Assembly (NCBI RefSeq): GCF_000092245.1
Contig: NC_014166.1
Span: forward strand, 806,001-870,000
DNA length: 64,000 nucleotides
Direction: 5' to 3'
DNA from: Arcobacter nitrofigilis DSM 7299
GTDB lineage: Bacteria > Campylobacterota > Campylobacteria > Campylobacterales > Arcobacteraceae
Shown: one piece after another, positions 55,639 through 64,000 of the stretch
Position numbering within the stretch: the first letter of the stretch is position 1
Layout of the letters: each line of letters opens with the position of its first letter
Notes under the pieces: model-generated
The model's database searches: none
Told to the model about the DNA's origin: nothing
What the model saw: only the letters and a program-made list of their open reading frames with translations
Program-made: the position numbers and the translations under genes

Positions 55639-57882
55639 TTAAAGTTCTTCTTCAACAAAAACTTTATTTCTTCCCTCATCTTTTACTTTATAGAGTATTT
55701 TATCCGCAAGTTTATAAATCTTTTTACTATTTATATTTTTATTATTTATAACTACTCCCCCAATTGAAACTGTAATTTTACTTGAAATTTTACTATTTGT
55801 ATGTTCAATATTTAAATCTTCAACATTAATTCTAATTTTTTCCAAAAGATTGTGAAAGTTAGTTTGGTTTATATCTGTAGTCAATATCCCAAATTCTTCA
55901 CCTCCTAGTCTAAAAGTATAGTCACTAGCTCTATGAATAGTCTCTTTTAAACATAAGGCAACATCTTGAAGTGCTTTGTCCCCTTTATTATGTCCATAAG
56001 TATCATTATATTGTTTAAAAAAGTCAATATCTAAAATGGCAAAAGCTACTGTTTTATTATCTCTTTTAGCTCTTGCAATCTCTTTTTCAATAGTTATATT
56101 AAAATACCTTCTATTATATGTTTGTGTTAATTCATCAGTAATTGACATCTCTTCTATTCGTTTTTTATCTGTGATATCTACTGCTACTAGGGCATATCCT
56201 GTAATAGTGTTATTATTATACATGGGAGAGATATTGGTGTGAACATAATAACTTTCACCATTCTTTTTAATATTTTTTATCTCTCCTTCCCAGTTTTTTC
56301 CTGAATAGATATTCTCCCACATTGAAAGATAAAATTCTCTTGGTGTTTCGGGGTGTCTTAATATATCATGATTGTGTCCAATTAACTCTTCTTTTGAATA
56401 ACCACAGATTAAACAAAAAGCATCAGAAACATCTAATATTTTACCATTTATATCAACTTTTATTGTGATTAAATAATCATTTATAATTTCTAGGTAGGTT
56501 TTATTTTCTTCTAGTTTGTCTTCAATCATTTTTTTATTTTTTTTACTTTCTGTAATATCAACAAATGATGCAATATAAAAAAAATCATTTTCATCTGTAT
56601 ATATTTTAGAAATACTAAGTTCTTCTGTATAAGGTACACCATTTTTTCTAATATTGGTTATTTCACCTTCCCAATGAAGATGTTCATTAAGATTATCCCA
56701 GATGTTTTTATAAAATAATTTAGTATGAAAACCAGTTGATTTTAAGATTTTTGGAGATTTATTTAATATCTCTTTTTCAGTGTAACCAGTAATTTTTGTG
56801 AAAGATTTATTAACTCTTTGAACTTTATTATTTCTATCAGTGATTAAAATACCATCATGTGAGTTTTCAAATACATTATCTGAAATTTTAAGTCTAAGTC
56901 TTGTTTCTTTTTCTCTAATATTGTAGTTTGCAAAAATTATTGAGATAATCATTGCAATTAAGAAGTACAAAAATGCTAACCACATTATTGATTTTAAATA
57001 TGTATTTACTCTTATGTCAATTAATTTATTATCAATTATTGTTACTAATTTTAATATTAGTGGTTCTATTTGGGAATTATTATTAAGCCATGAGCTAAGA
57101 TTGATTTTATTAATATTTACATGAAAATCATCATTCTTAAATGTTCCAGTTGAGTTTTCACTTAAGTTTTTTGATATTGCAGTTGATAGATTTTTGTAAA
57201 TATTATCAAAAGTGGAGTTTTTATTAAATTCAAATCCAAAATTAAATTTATCATTTTTTGAGTTTAGTATGTAATCGTCTTTATTGATAAGTAAAGTTTC
57301 TAAATTGAAATTTGAACTTGAAAAGATATTAAATAATTCAGTTAGTGGGTAATTAATTACTAAAAAACCATCAGGTTTATCTTTATCAAAAAGAGGTGTT
57401 ATCATACTTACAAATGCTATTTTAGGATTTTCTATTTTTTGGTTTTCTTTTTTTAACTCTATTGGCGAAAGATAAATATCACCTTTTTTTAGCTGTGAAA
57501 TTATAGGTAGATATTTACTATATGTAGGTTCCATATCTGTTTTATTTTTTAGTTTTAAAAGAAATGTTCCATCATTTTTTAAAAAATAGATTTCCATATA
57601 TGATTTTTTCATAGCAAGTAGCGTTGATAACTCTTTTTTTATTGTTGAATAATTTTTGTTGATTTCATATACTTCTGAAATATAAAGTAAGTCTTTTTTT
57701 AGAATTTTAAAATTATTTTTTGCAGTTGTTATTTTCAGGTTTAATTCTGATTCTATGGAATTATTTATCTCTTTTGTATAAATATTCTCTAGGTTTTTTA
57801 TATAAGTGATTGAAACTAATAAAAATATAAAAGTAAAAAAAAGTAAACTTTTTAAAAAAGCATAACTTATGTTTTTTTTCAA
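55639..57882 (-). CDS. Membrane-bound diguanylate cyclase (Cache-like sensor, two PAS, GGDEF)
   Basis: A 747-residue c-di-GMP synthase. TM1 (about 8-26), a periplasmic Cache-like sensor (27-295), TM2 (about 296-318), two PAS domains (about 335-445 with HDGILITDRNN, and 465-570 with GHNHDILRHPETPREF) and a C-terminal GGDEF domain. The active-site signature is GGEEF, and RASD five residues before it is a product-inhibition I-site. It is therefore the one clearly active cyclase in the window. Sensor ligand unknown. Confidence 0.92.
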   Translation of the reverse strand: MKKNISYAFLKSLLFFTFIFLLVSITYIKNLENIYTKEINNSIESELNLKITTAKNNFKILKKDLLYISEVYEINKNYSTIKKELSTLLAMKKSYMEIYFLKNDGTFLLKLKNKTDMEPTYSKYLPIISQLKKGDIYLSPIELKKENQKIENPKIAFVSMITPLFDKDKPDGFLVINYPLTELFNIFSSSNFNLETLLINKDDYILNSKNDKFNFGFEFNKNSTFDNIYKNLSTAISKNLSENSTGTFKNDDFHVNINKINLSSWLNNNSQIEPLILKLVTIIDNKLIDIRVNTYLKSIMWLAFLYFLIAMIISIIFANYNIREKETRLRLKISDNVFENSHDGILITDRNNKVQRVNKSFTKITGYTEKEILNKSPKILKSTGFHTKLFYKNIWDNLNEHLHWEGEITNIRKNGVPYTEELSISKIYTDENDFFYIASFVDITESKKNKKMIEDKLEENKTYLEIINDYLITIKVDINGKILDVSDAFCLICGYSKEELIGHNHDILRHPETPREFYLSMWENIYSGKNWEGEIKNIKKNGESYYVHTNISPMYNNNTITGYALVAVDITDKKRIEEMSITDELTQTYNRRYFNITIEKEIARAKRDNKTVAFAILDIDFFKQYNDTYGHNKGDKALQDVALCLKETIHRASDYTFRLGGEEFGILTTDINQTNFHNLLEKIRINVEDLNIEHTNSKISSKITVSIGGVVINNKNINSKKIYKLADKILYKVKDEGRNKVFVEEEL

Positions 57883-57949
57883 ATTGGCAATTCCTAATTA
57901 AAAGTTATTTATTATATCAGTAAATTAATAATTTTTAATTAAGAAAGAT

Positions 57950-58345
57950 TTATTTCGTATCTATAGAATACTTTCCTGCTCCCATAATAATCAAAATAAA
58001 AGCATTAAAGATGTAAAAGAACTGTAATTCTAAAGCTAATCCACCCGTTTTAGCTAAGGAAAATAGGTCTCCACTATGAACTAAATATATTGCAAATATT
58101 ATATTAACTATAATGATAAATGAAAAAAATCTTGTGTAATATCCAATTATAATAAATATTGGGGCAACTATTTCTCCTATGTATACTCCATAAACAAGAA
58201 ATTGAGGAAGATTGTTTTCTAACAAAGTAGATTCTATAAATGATGTGCCATGAATAAGTTTTGCATAACCATGAAAAATAAATAAAAAGCCTAAAAATAG
58301 TCTTAACAGTAATTTTGCCAAATTTTCATTCAAAGAATTATCCAT
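57950..58345 (-). CDS. DoxX-family membrane protein
   Basis: Four-TM membrane protein of 131 residues with the DoxX signature at the start (LLLRLFLGFLFIFHGYAKL) and GEIVAPIFIIIGYYTRF. Proteins of this family are linked with quinol oxidation or redox stress, but most are uncharacterised. Monocistronic or first of a unit with the small membrane proteins further down. Confidence 0.87.
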   Translation of the reverse strand: MDNSLNENLAKLLLRLFLGFLFIFHGYAKLIHGTSFIESTLLENNLPQFLVYGVYIGEIVAPIFIIIGYYTRFFSFIIIVNIIFAIYLVHSGDLFSLAKTGGLALELQFFYIFNAFILIIMGAGKYSIDTK

Positions 58346-58424
58346 TAGTTGTTCCTTTTTTCTATGATATTTAAAAATAGTTAATGAATGGTTAATTTGT
58401 ATTTAATTTTTGCTATTGAAATTA

Positions 58425-58700
58425 TTATTCTTTCCAAAACATTGGTTTATCTTTTTGTCCTTGTTCTTTTCGTTTTGGTTCAATTCTTTTATCAGGTTTA
58501 TAATTATCATATTTAAAAGGGCTTCTAAATTGTAAAGAAGTAGGAGTTGGACCTTCATCTTTTTCTACAGTTCTAGGTTTATATGTATTTCCTAGGTTTG
58601 CCCAACTTTTAGGTAAAAGAATATAAGCAACGACTAATACAATTATCACTAGTGATATTATTATATATAGCCCTTTATTACTTGATTCTTTTTCTTCCAT
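58425..58700 (-). CDS. Small single-pass membrane protein, copy B of a tandem pair
   Basis: A 91-residue product with one membrane helix (about 11-28) and a basic soluble tail. It shares with the upstream gene the pattern (P/S)xxLQFRSxFxxDxYKPxK, a Lys-rich stretch and KPMFWK at the end, so the two are tandem duplicates. No family recognised. It starts 11 nt after the stop of copy A. Confidence 0.72.
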   Translation of the reverse strand: MEEKESSNKGLYIIISLVIIVLVVAYILLPKSWANLGNTYKPRTVEKDEGPTPTSLQFRSPFKYDNYKPDKRIEPKRKEQGQKDKPMFWKE

Positions 58701-58711
58701 TGATTTCCCTT

Positions 58712-58996
58712 TTAATTATCACTTTTTTTCCAGAAAATTGGTTTTTTGCCTTCTTCATTCTCTTCCATTCTTTTTTGCATAAAGGTAGTTTTTTTAGATG
58801 GTTTATAATGATCATGTTGGAAACCACTTCTAAATTGTAATTTTATTGGGTCTGAACTAACTCCAGAACTTTTTAGTTTATAAGTGTTACTATAGGTATT
58901 TAGACTAGAAGGAATAAAAAAATAACCTAAAAGTACTACTATCAAAACTATGGCTACCATGATATATTTAGACGATTTATTAGATGTTTTTCCCAT
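58712..58996 (-). CDS. Small single-pass membrane protein, copy A of a tandem pair
   Basis: A 94-residue product with one membrane helix (about 12-29) and a tail with IKLQFRSGFQHDHYKPSK and KPIFWK. Same size, layout and spaced motifs as copy B. Conservation of LQFRS, YKP and FWK in both copies suggests a real binding surface. Function unknown; topology suggests a periplasmic tail. Confidence 0.72.
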   Translation of the reverse strand: MGKTSNKSSKYIMVAIVLIVVLLGYFFIPSSLNTYSNTYKLKSSGVSSDPIKLQFRSGFQHDHYKPSKKTTFMQKRMEENEEGKKPIFWKKSDN

Positions 58997-59042
58997 ATGA
59001 ATTTTCCCCTATACCTTCATTATATTGAAAAAATAATAAAAT

Positions 59043-59384
59043 CTAAATAAGAAAGCCATTTGCCAACATTATATCTTTTCCATCATCTGTAACTTTGTTT
59101 TTATCCCAAGGTGGGTCAAAGACAAGGTTTACATATACTTCACCTATCTCTTCTATTACTTTTACTGCATAATTTACATCATTAACCAAACTATCCGCAA
59201 CTGGACAACCAGGACTTGTTAGAGTCATATCAATATTACATATAAGTATTTTATCTTTTTCTTGTAAATCTATTTTATAAATCAATCCCAAATCATAAAT
59301 ATTTACTGGAATCTCTGGATCAAAGATATGTTTTAATTGTCCAACTATTCGCTGTGTTATCTCTTCTTTATTATAATTTTCCAT
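59043..59384 (-). CDS. sufT: SufT/MIP18-like iron-sulfur assembly factor
   Basis: A 113-residue DUF59 protein that assists iron-sulfur cluster maturation. Signatures: IFDPEIPVNIYDLGLIYKI, here cited in part as DPEIPVNIYDLGL, and the Cys-containing TLTSPGCPVADSL, with VFDPPWDKNKV at the end. It follows sufE without a gap, with AAGGAAAA as ribosome site. It is last of the suf operon in the window. Confidence 0.92.
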   Translation of the reverse strand: MENYNKEEITQRIVGQLKHIFDPEIPVNIYDLGLIYKIDLQEKDKILICNIDMTLTSPGCPVADSLVNDVNYAVKVIEEIGEVYVNLVFDPPWDKNKVTDDGKDIMLANGFLI

Positions 59385-59792
59385 TTATTTTTCCTTCGCA
59401 TACTCTTTTATTTTTTTTATCATACCTTGTACACCACTTTGTCTATTTGGTGTTATTATCTCTGTTAAGTTTAATTTATCTAAAATATTTATATCTAGAG
59501 TATTTATATCATCTTTTTTTTCATTTGAAAATATTGTTGTAATGATGTAAACCAAACCTTTAACAATAGCAGCATTTGAATCTGCTCTAAAAATTAATTC
59601 ATCATTTTTTTTATCTTTTACAAGCCATACTTTAGAAGTACAACCTTGCACTAAATTTTCTTCAACCATCTCTTTTTCATCCAAAGGGCTTAGTTTTTTA
59701 CCCAAATCTATAATAAATTGATATTTTTCAAGTTCATCATCAAAAAGTTCCAAATCATCTTTAAACTCTTCAATCTTTTTTTCAATACTCAT
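59385..59792 (-). CDS. sufE: SufE sulfur-transfer protein
   Basis: Accepts persulfide from SufS and stimulates its activity. The 135-residue protein carries the conserved Cys in VQGCTSKVWL and the family segments LGKKLSPLDE and PNRQSGVQGM. One base separates it from sufS. Confidence 0.93.
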   Translation of the reverse strand: MSIEKKIEEFKDDLELFDDELEKYQFIIDLGKKLSPLDEKEMVEENLVQGCTSKVWLVKDKKNDELIFRADSNAAIVKGLVYIITTIFSNEKKDDINTLDINILDKLNLTEIITPNRQSGVQGMIKKIKEYAKEK

Positions 59793-59793
59793 C

Positions 59794-60972
59794 TTAATCC
59801 TTTAACATAGTTATGGCTTTTTTTAAAGCAATAATTAGTTTATCAATATCCTCTTTTTCATTATAAAAAGCAATACTAACTCGAATAGTTCCTTCTATGC
59901 CTAAACTTTTCATGATAGGTTGGGCACAATGATGTCCACATCTTAAAGCTATACTCATTTTATCAACTAAAATACCCACATCTTCAGCCATAATATTTTT
60001 GATATTAAAACTAAGTGAGCCAATAGAATTTTTTATGTCACTATAAAAAATAATATCATCTATTTTTGACAGTTCTTCATAAAGATATGTGTAAATCTCT
60101 ATTTCTTTTTTTTCAATATTTTCATATCCAAGCTCTTCTATAAACTCAATTGCTTTTCCAAATCCAATGACACCTGCTATATTTTGAGTACCTGCTTCAA
60201 ATTTAAAAGGAGAGTCAAGTAATATACTTCGCTCATAAGTAACATCATTGATTGTGGCTCCTCCTGTTTGATAAGGTAAAATATCATTTAATAAATTCTC
60301 TTTTATATAAATAGCTCCAACACCTGTTGGTCCAAAAGTTTTATGTGAAGAGATTGCCAAAAAGTCTATATCTAAATCTTGCACATCAGTTTTTTTGTGA
60401 GTTAAACTTTGCGCTCCATCAACTAAAACTTTTGCACCATACTTATGGGCTAGGTTAGTTATTCTTTTTATGCCGTGAATCTTCCCAAAGGCATTTGATA
60501 TATGTGTAATAGATACAAGTGCGTTAGGATTTTCTTTTAATATATTTTCAAAATCTTCGTAATCAAAATCAAGATTTTCATTACATTTTACTACTTCAAA
60601 ATCTATATTAGCTATTTGCCATGGCACAATATTGGAGTGGTGCTCTAAAGAAGAGATTATCACTTTTTTAAATCTATTTTTTGCGTATGAATTTACTATA
60701 AAATTAATACTTTCAGTCACACCTTTTGTAAAGATTATTTCATGTTTTTCTTTTGCATTTATAAACTTTTTTAAAACTTCTCTTGTGTGTTCGTAATTTT
60801 GTGTTGCTTTATTTGCATTTCCATGATTACTTCTATGTGTATTTGAACAATAAGATGAATAATAATTTACAATTTCATCAATAACCACTTGTGGCTTTTG
60901 AGTTGTTGCTGCATTGTCAAGATAGACAATATTACTATTTTTAAAATAAGGAAAATAATCTTTGTACATCAT
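59794..60972 (-). CDS. sufS: SufS cysteine desulfurase
   Basis: PLP enzyme that takes sulfur from cysteine as enzyme-bound persulfide. The 392-residue protein shows YLDNAATTQKP at the start, the PLP-binding Lys in ISSHKTFGPTGVG and the catalytic Cys in ALRCGHHCAQP, the class II (SufS) pattern. It overlaps the end of sufD by 4 nt (ATGA). Confidence 0.96.
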   Translation of the reverse strand: MMYKDYFPYFKNSNIVYLDNAATTQKPQVVIDEIVNYYSSYCSNTHRSNHGNANKATQNYEHTREVLKKFINAKEKHEIIFTKGVTESINFIVNSYAKNRFKKVIISSLEHHSNIVPWQIANIDFEVVKCNENLDFDYEDFENILKENPNALVSITHISNAFGKIHGIKRITNLAHKYGAKVLVDGAQSLTHKKTDVQDLDIDFLAISSHKTFGPTGVGAIYIKENLLNDILPYQTGGATINDVTYERSILLDSPFKFEAGTQNIAGVIGFGKAIEFIEELGYENIEKKEIEIYTYLYEELSKIDDIIFYSDIKNSIGSLSFNIKNIMAEDVGILVDKMSIALRCGHHCAQPIMKSLGIEGTIRVSIAFYNEKEDIDKLIIALKKAITMLKD

Positions 60973-62006
60973 ATCTCTTTTATTATATTTTTAATTTTTT
61001 CATTTGTTATTTTATCTAAAATTCTATGCTCAATGGCTTCAAGCATCATTTTTGAAGCTTGCTTTTTAGATAATCCTCTGGATTGTAAATAATATAAAAT
61101 ATCTTCATCCAAACTTCCTGTTGTAGCCCCATGACTTGCTGTTAATTCATCAATAAATATTTCAAGTCTTGGATTTGCATTTATTATGGCATCATCACCC
61201 AGAAGCGTTGTTTGCGAGTTTTGTATTACAGCTGAATTATTTGCTTCATTATTTACTCTAGCTTTTACTTCAAATATTCCATGGGAATTTTCATCTAAAA
61301 TATGGTTTGCTTTTACACTACTTGAGGTGTTTTTACCATTGTGAATTGTACTTACTATATTTGCTATTTCTTGTTTTTTAGCAATAGTTGTTAAAGCTTC
61401 CATGTCAAAACTTGAATTCAAAAAGTCTAAATTTATATCAAACTGATTGTAAGCATTTAATGCCCCAAAATTAAAATTAAAAAATTTTAACTTCGAATCT
61501 TCACGAATGATTGGATTAAACTTAATATTTAAAAAATCTTCCAAAGAGAGTTTTTGTAAATATACATACTCCATATTTGATGAGTTATCTATATCAAAAT
61601 CTCTTTTTTGATTTATAAAGTTCTTTTTACTGCTTGATATAAATATCTCAAATATTGTAACATCACTATTTTTATCAACTATATATTTTAAATCTTTTTC
61701 AAAAATTGTATTTTCATCATCATAATAGTTTAATACTACTATTGGGTTTTTACACTCTTTATTTATAATTATTGTATTTTCTTTAAGCGTTATATTATCA
61801 ATTAAGTTTTGCTCTTTTATCTTCTCATTTGCAAAAAATATTGTATTAAAGCCTTCAATTTTCAAATAATCAAAATCAAAACTTGACACATCTTTAAAAC
61901 TGTTTTCTTTGAATTCTAGTTCAGTAATGTTTTTAACATTACACTTTCTAAACTCTTCAATTTTTTTATTTGCAATTGGGAAGTTTTTGATATCTAAATT
62001 TCTCAT
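60969..62006 (-). CDS. sufD: SufD scaffold subunit
   Basis: Subunit of the SufBCD scaffold on which clusters are built. The 345-residue protein is shorter than the usual 400 or more, mainly in the N-terminal part. The C-terminal helical region (ASHGATTGSLDEDILYYLQSRG and the helices after it) shows the conserved SufB/SufD pattern. It starts 1 nt after sufC. Confidence 0.9.
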   Translation of the reverse strand: MRNLDIKNFPIANKKIEEFRKCNVKNITELEFKENSFKDVSSFDFDYLKIEGFNTIFFANEKIKEQNLIDNITLKENTIIINKECKNPIVVLNYYDDENTIFEKDLKYIVDKNSDVTIFEIFISSSKKNFINQKRDFDIDNSSNMEYVYLQKLSLEDFLNIKFNPIIREDSKLKFFNFNFGALNAYNQFDINLDFLNSSFDMEALTTIAKKQEIANIVSTIHNGKNTSSSVKANHILDENSHGIFEVKARVNNEANNSAVIQNSQTTLLGDDAIINANPRLEIFIDELTASHGATTGSLDEDILYYLQSRGLSKKQASKMMLEAIEHRILDKITNEKIKNIIKEI

Positions 62007-62007
62007 A

Positions 62008-62748
62008 TTACACTCCTATTGCTTCGTAACCTTTTTCTTGAATAGTCTCTGCTAATGAATAATCACCACTTTGAATGATTTTCCCATCTTTTAAAACATG
62101 TACAAAATCAGGTTTAATTGCCTCTAATAATTTATCATAATGGGTTATCATCAATACTGATCTATTACCATCAAGAAGTGAGTTTATACCATTTGCCACA
62201 AGTTTTATAGCATCCACATCTAATCCTGAGTCAATTTCATCTAGTAAAATTAAATCAGGTTTTAAAACCAATAGTTGCAATAATTCATTTCTTTTTTTCT
62301 CACCACCACTAAAACCAGCATTTAAATCTCTTTTTAAAATCTTATTATCAATACCAAATTCAGCTGTTATTGCTTTTATCTCTTTTAGAAAACTCGCAGC
62401 ATCAAGTTCTTCTAAACCTTGATACTCTCTTTTTGCATTAAGGGCTGATTTTAAAAAGTACATATTATTTACGCCAGGAACTTCAATAGGGTTTTGGAAA
62501 GATAAAAAAAGACCTTCATTTGCTCTTTGGCTGGCATCAAGTTCTAATAAATCTTTATCGTTAAACTCTACACTTCCAGATGTAACTTCACATTCATAAT
62601 GGTCGCATAAAGCTTTTACAAGAGTAGATTTTCCAGCTCCATTTATTCCCATTAAGGCATGTACTTCACCTTTTTTTATATCTAAACTAAAATCTTTTAT
62701 TATTTCATTGTTTTCTATTTTTACATTTAAATTTTTAATACTAAGCAT
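62008..62748 (-). CDS. sufC: SufC ABC-type ATPase
   Basis: Soluble ATPase of the SufBCD scaffold. The 246-residue protein has Walker A (GINGAGKST), the Q-loop (SFQNPIEVPG), the signature FSGGEKKR, Walker B (LILLDEIDSGLD) and the switch His (MITHYDKL). Gap of 38 bp to sufB, containing three tandem TTTTTCA-like units. Confidence 0.97.
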   Translation of the reverse strand: MLSIKNLNVKIENNEIIKDFSLDIKKGEVHALMGINGAGKSTLVKALCDHYECEVTSGSVEFNDKDLLELDASQRANEGLFLSFQNPIEVPGVNNMYFLKSALNAKREYQGLEELDAASFLKEIKAITAEFGIDNKILKRDLNAGFSGGEKKRNELLQLLVLKPDLILLDEIDSGLDVDAIKLVANGINSLLDGNRSVLMITHYDKLLEAIKPDFVHVLKDGKIIQSGDYSLAETIQEKGYEAIGV

Positions 62749-62786
62749 ACTATTTCCTTAAAATTTTTCATTTTTCATTTTTCAAT

Positions 62787-64000
62787 CTATCCAACACTAC
62801 CTTCTAAAGAGATATTTAATAACTCTCTAGCTTCAACTGCAAACTCCATTGGAAGTTCATCAAGTACTTCTTTACAAAATCCATTTACTATTAATGATAC
62901 TGCATTTTCTTCACTTAAACCTCTTTGTCTTATATAAAAGAGTTGCTCATCTGATATTTTTGAAGTTGTTGCTTCATGTTCTATTTTTGAACTTGCATTT
63001 CTTACCTCTTGATATGGATAAGTGTGTGCTGAACAGGTATTTCCTATAAGCAATGAATCACATTGAGAAAAGTTTCTAGAATTTTTAGCATCCTTTGCAA
63101 CTCTTACTAATCCTCTGTAGGCATTTGAACCTTGCATAGCTGAAATACCTTTTGAGATAATAGTTGATTTTGTATTTTTACCTATGTGCATCATTTTAGT
63201 TCCTGTATCTGCTTGTTGGGCAAGGGAAGTCAGTGCTACTGAGTAAAATTCTCCTACACTATTATCTCCTTTTAAAACACATGAAGGATATTTCCAAGTA
63301 ATAGCAGAACCAGTTTCAACTTGAGTCCATGATATTTTTGAATTATCACCTTTACAAATACCTCTTTTGGTTACAAAGTTTAAAATGCCACCTTTTCCAT
63401 CTTTATCCCCTGGATACCAGTTTTGAATTGTTGAATATTTTATTTGTGAATTTTTAAGTGCTACTAGCTCTACAACTGCTGCGTGAAGTTGTTGCTTATC
63501 ACGCATTGGAGCAGAACAACCTTCATTATATGAAACATATGAGTCATCATCACAAATTATTAGTGTTCGCTCAAACTGCCCAGTATTTAAGGCATTTATT
63601 CTAAAATAAGTTGATAATTCCATTGGACATCTAGTTTTTGGTGGAATATACACAAAACTTCCATCTGTAAATACGGCACTGTTTAAACAGGCAAAGTAAT
63701 TATCTGCTATTGGTACAACAGAAGCTAAGTACTTTTGTAATAATTCCGGATGTTTATTTGCAGCATCACTAATTGAACAAAATATTATTCCAAGTTCTTC
63801 TAACTCTTTGTGAAAAGTTGTTTTAACAGAGACTGAATCAAATACAGCATCAACTGCAACTCCCGCTAACATTTTTTGCTCTTCAAGTGGAATTCCAAGT
63901 TTTTCATAGGTTTTTAAAATACTAGGATCTACTTCATCTAAAGAATTTAACTCTTTTTTGGGAGCAGAATAGTATGAAATATTTTGATAATCTATTTTAT
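62787..64000 (-). CDS. sufB: SufB scaffold subunit (5' part outside window)
   Basis: Core scaffold subunit of the SUF system. The frame is open to the window edge, so about 404 C-terminal residues are visible of a usual 470. The visible start includes [17 protein letters not shown] and the end has the SufB/SufD C-terminal repeat ([16 protein letters not shown]). The conserved segments [13 protein letters not shown] and the cluster-ligand region near [10 protein letters not shown] are present. It is first of the visible suf genes; any regulator lies beyond the window. Confidence 0.95.
   Translation of the reverse strand, partial: KIDYQNISYYSAPKKELNSLDEVDPSILKTYEKLGIPLEEQKMLAGVAVDAVFDSVSVKTTFHKELEELGIIFCSISDAANKHPELLQKYLASVVPIADNYFACLNSAVFTDGSFVYIPPKTRCPMELSTYFRINALNTGQFERTLIICDDDSYVSYNEGCSAPMRDKQQLHAAVVELVALKNSQIKYSTIQNWYPGDKDGKGGILNFVTKRGICKGDNSKISWTQVETGSAITWKYPSCVLKGDNSVGEFYSVALTSLAQQADTGTKMMHIGKNTKSTIISKGISAMQGSNAYRGLVRVAKDAKNSRNFSQCDSLLIGNTCSAHTYPYQEVRNASSKIEHEATTSKISDEQLFYIRQRGLSEENAVSLIVNGFCKEVLDELPMEFAVEARELLNISLEGSVG

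Noticed and set aside
62763-62784. Three tandem TTTTTCA-like units between sufC and sufB
   Set aside because: Short low-complexity run in AT-rich DNA; no evidence of a regulatory or phase-variable role at this site.
1-64000. CRISPR arrays, insertion sequences, prophage, toxin-antitoxin or restriction genes
   Set aside because: None seen: no regularly spaced direct repeats, transposase, integrase or phage structural motifs in any frame.

Overview
The window is low-GC, densely packed chromosomal DNA that reads as a member of the Arcobacter group (Campylobacterota). This is inferred from protein content, not from a database search: a stand-alone atpE with a signal-peptide-like N-terminus, four chemoreceptors sharing one signalling-tip sequence, a BamD-Lon order, a long-insert Y-family polymerase and very short intergenic spacers. 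There are no rRNA genes, CRISPR arrays, insertion sequences or phage genes. The window cuts genes at both edges: an RND pump permease on the left and sufB on the right.

Layout. 0-5.4 kb holds the end of an RND drug pump operon, metA and a lipoprotein. 5.4-12.8 kb (minus strand) is a run of yajR-like MFS, lapG, lapD and a second RND permease, with a 14-bp perfect inverted repeat in front of the pump. 12.8-19.6 kb is housekeeping (rdgB, proC, bamD, lon, rhomboid), with a trio of minor-pseudopilin-like genes hanging off proC and a 52-residue zinc-ribbon membrane protein that appears to start with AUA. 19.7-22.3 kb carries a Y-family polymerase, an NTF2-like protein and a CorA-like channel. 22.3-25.7 kb is a four-gene operon of retropepsin-like protease, RimK ligase, AstE/AspA-like hydrolase and M42-like peptidase. 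Its first gene seems to start with AUC. 25.8-28.0 kb is lemA with two TPM-domain genes, followed by tRNA-Leu(GAG).

28.3-40.2 kb is mainly sensory: an amino-acid-type dCache chemoreceptor, a MarR-SDR operon with two operator-like palindromes, atpE, a PAS-GGDEF-EAL protein, an AsmA-like protein, a response regulator, a second chemoreceptor and a histidine kinase. 40.3-48.5 kb is metabolism and metals: an SDR, a DMT exporter with an AraC regulator, and a copper-handling cassette (Sco, FixH-like, PCuAC) downstream of nhaA and a Fur-family regulator. That regulator is divergent from a ZnuA-like protein plus a DUF1007-NicO transporter, and two TGCAAC-type palindromes lie between them. 48.5-52.7 kb holds two more chemoreceptors with CheR-tether-like tails. 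52.9-59 kb carries selO, a YceI-like protein, a hypothetical protein, a diguanylate cyclase, DoxX and a tandem pair of related small membrane proteins. 59-64 kb is a sufBCDSE-sufT operon on the minus strand.

The most interesting signals are two genes that appear to use AUH start codons behind identical AAAGGA-N6 leaders, the RimK ligase/hydrolase operon, the LapD-LapG pair, chemoreceptor oddities (a fresh 78-bp internal duplication, and tail codons that lie inside a hairpin) and the paired palindromes in front of the MarR and Fur-family genes.
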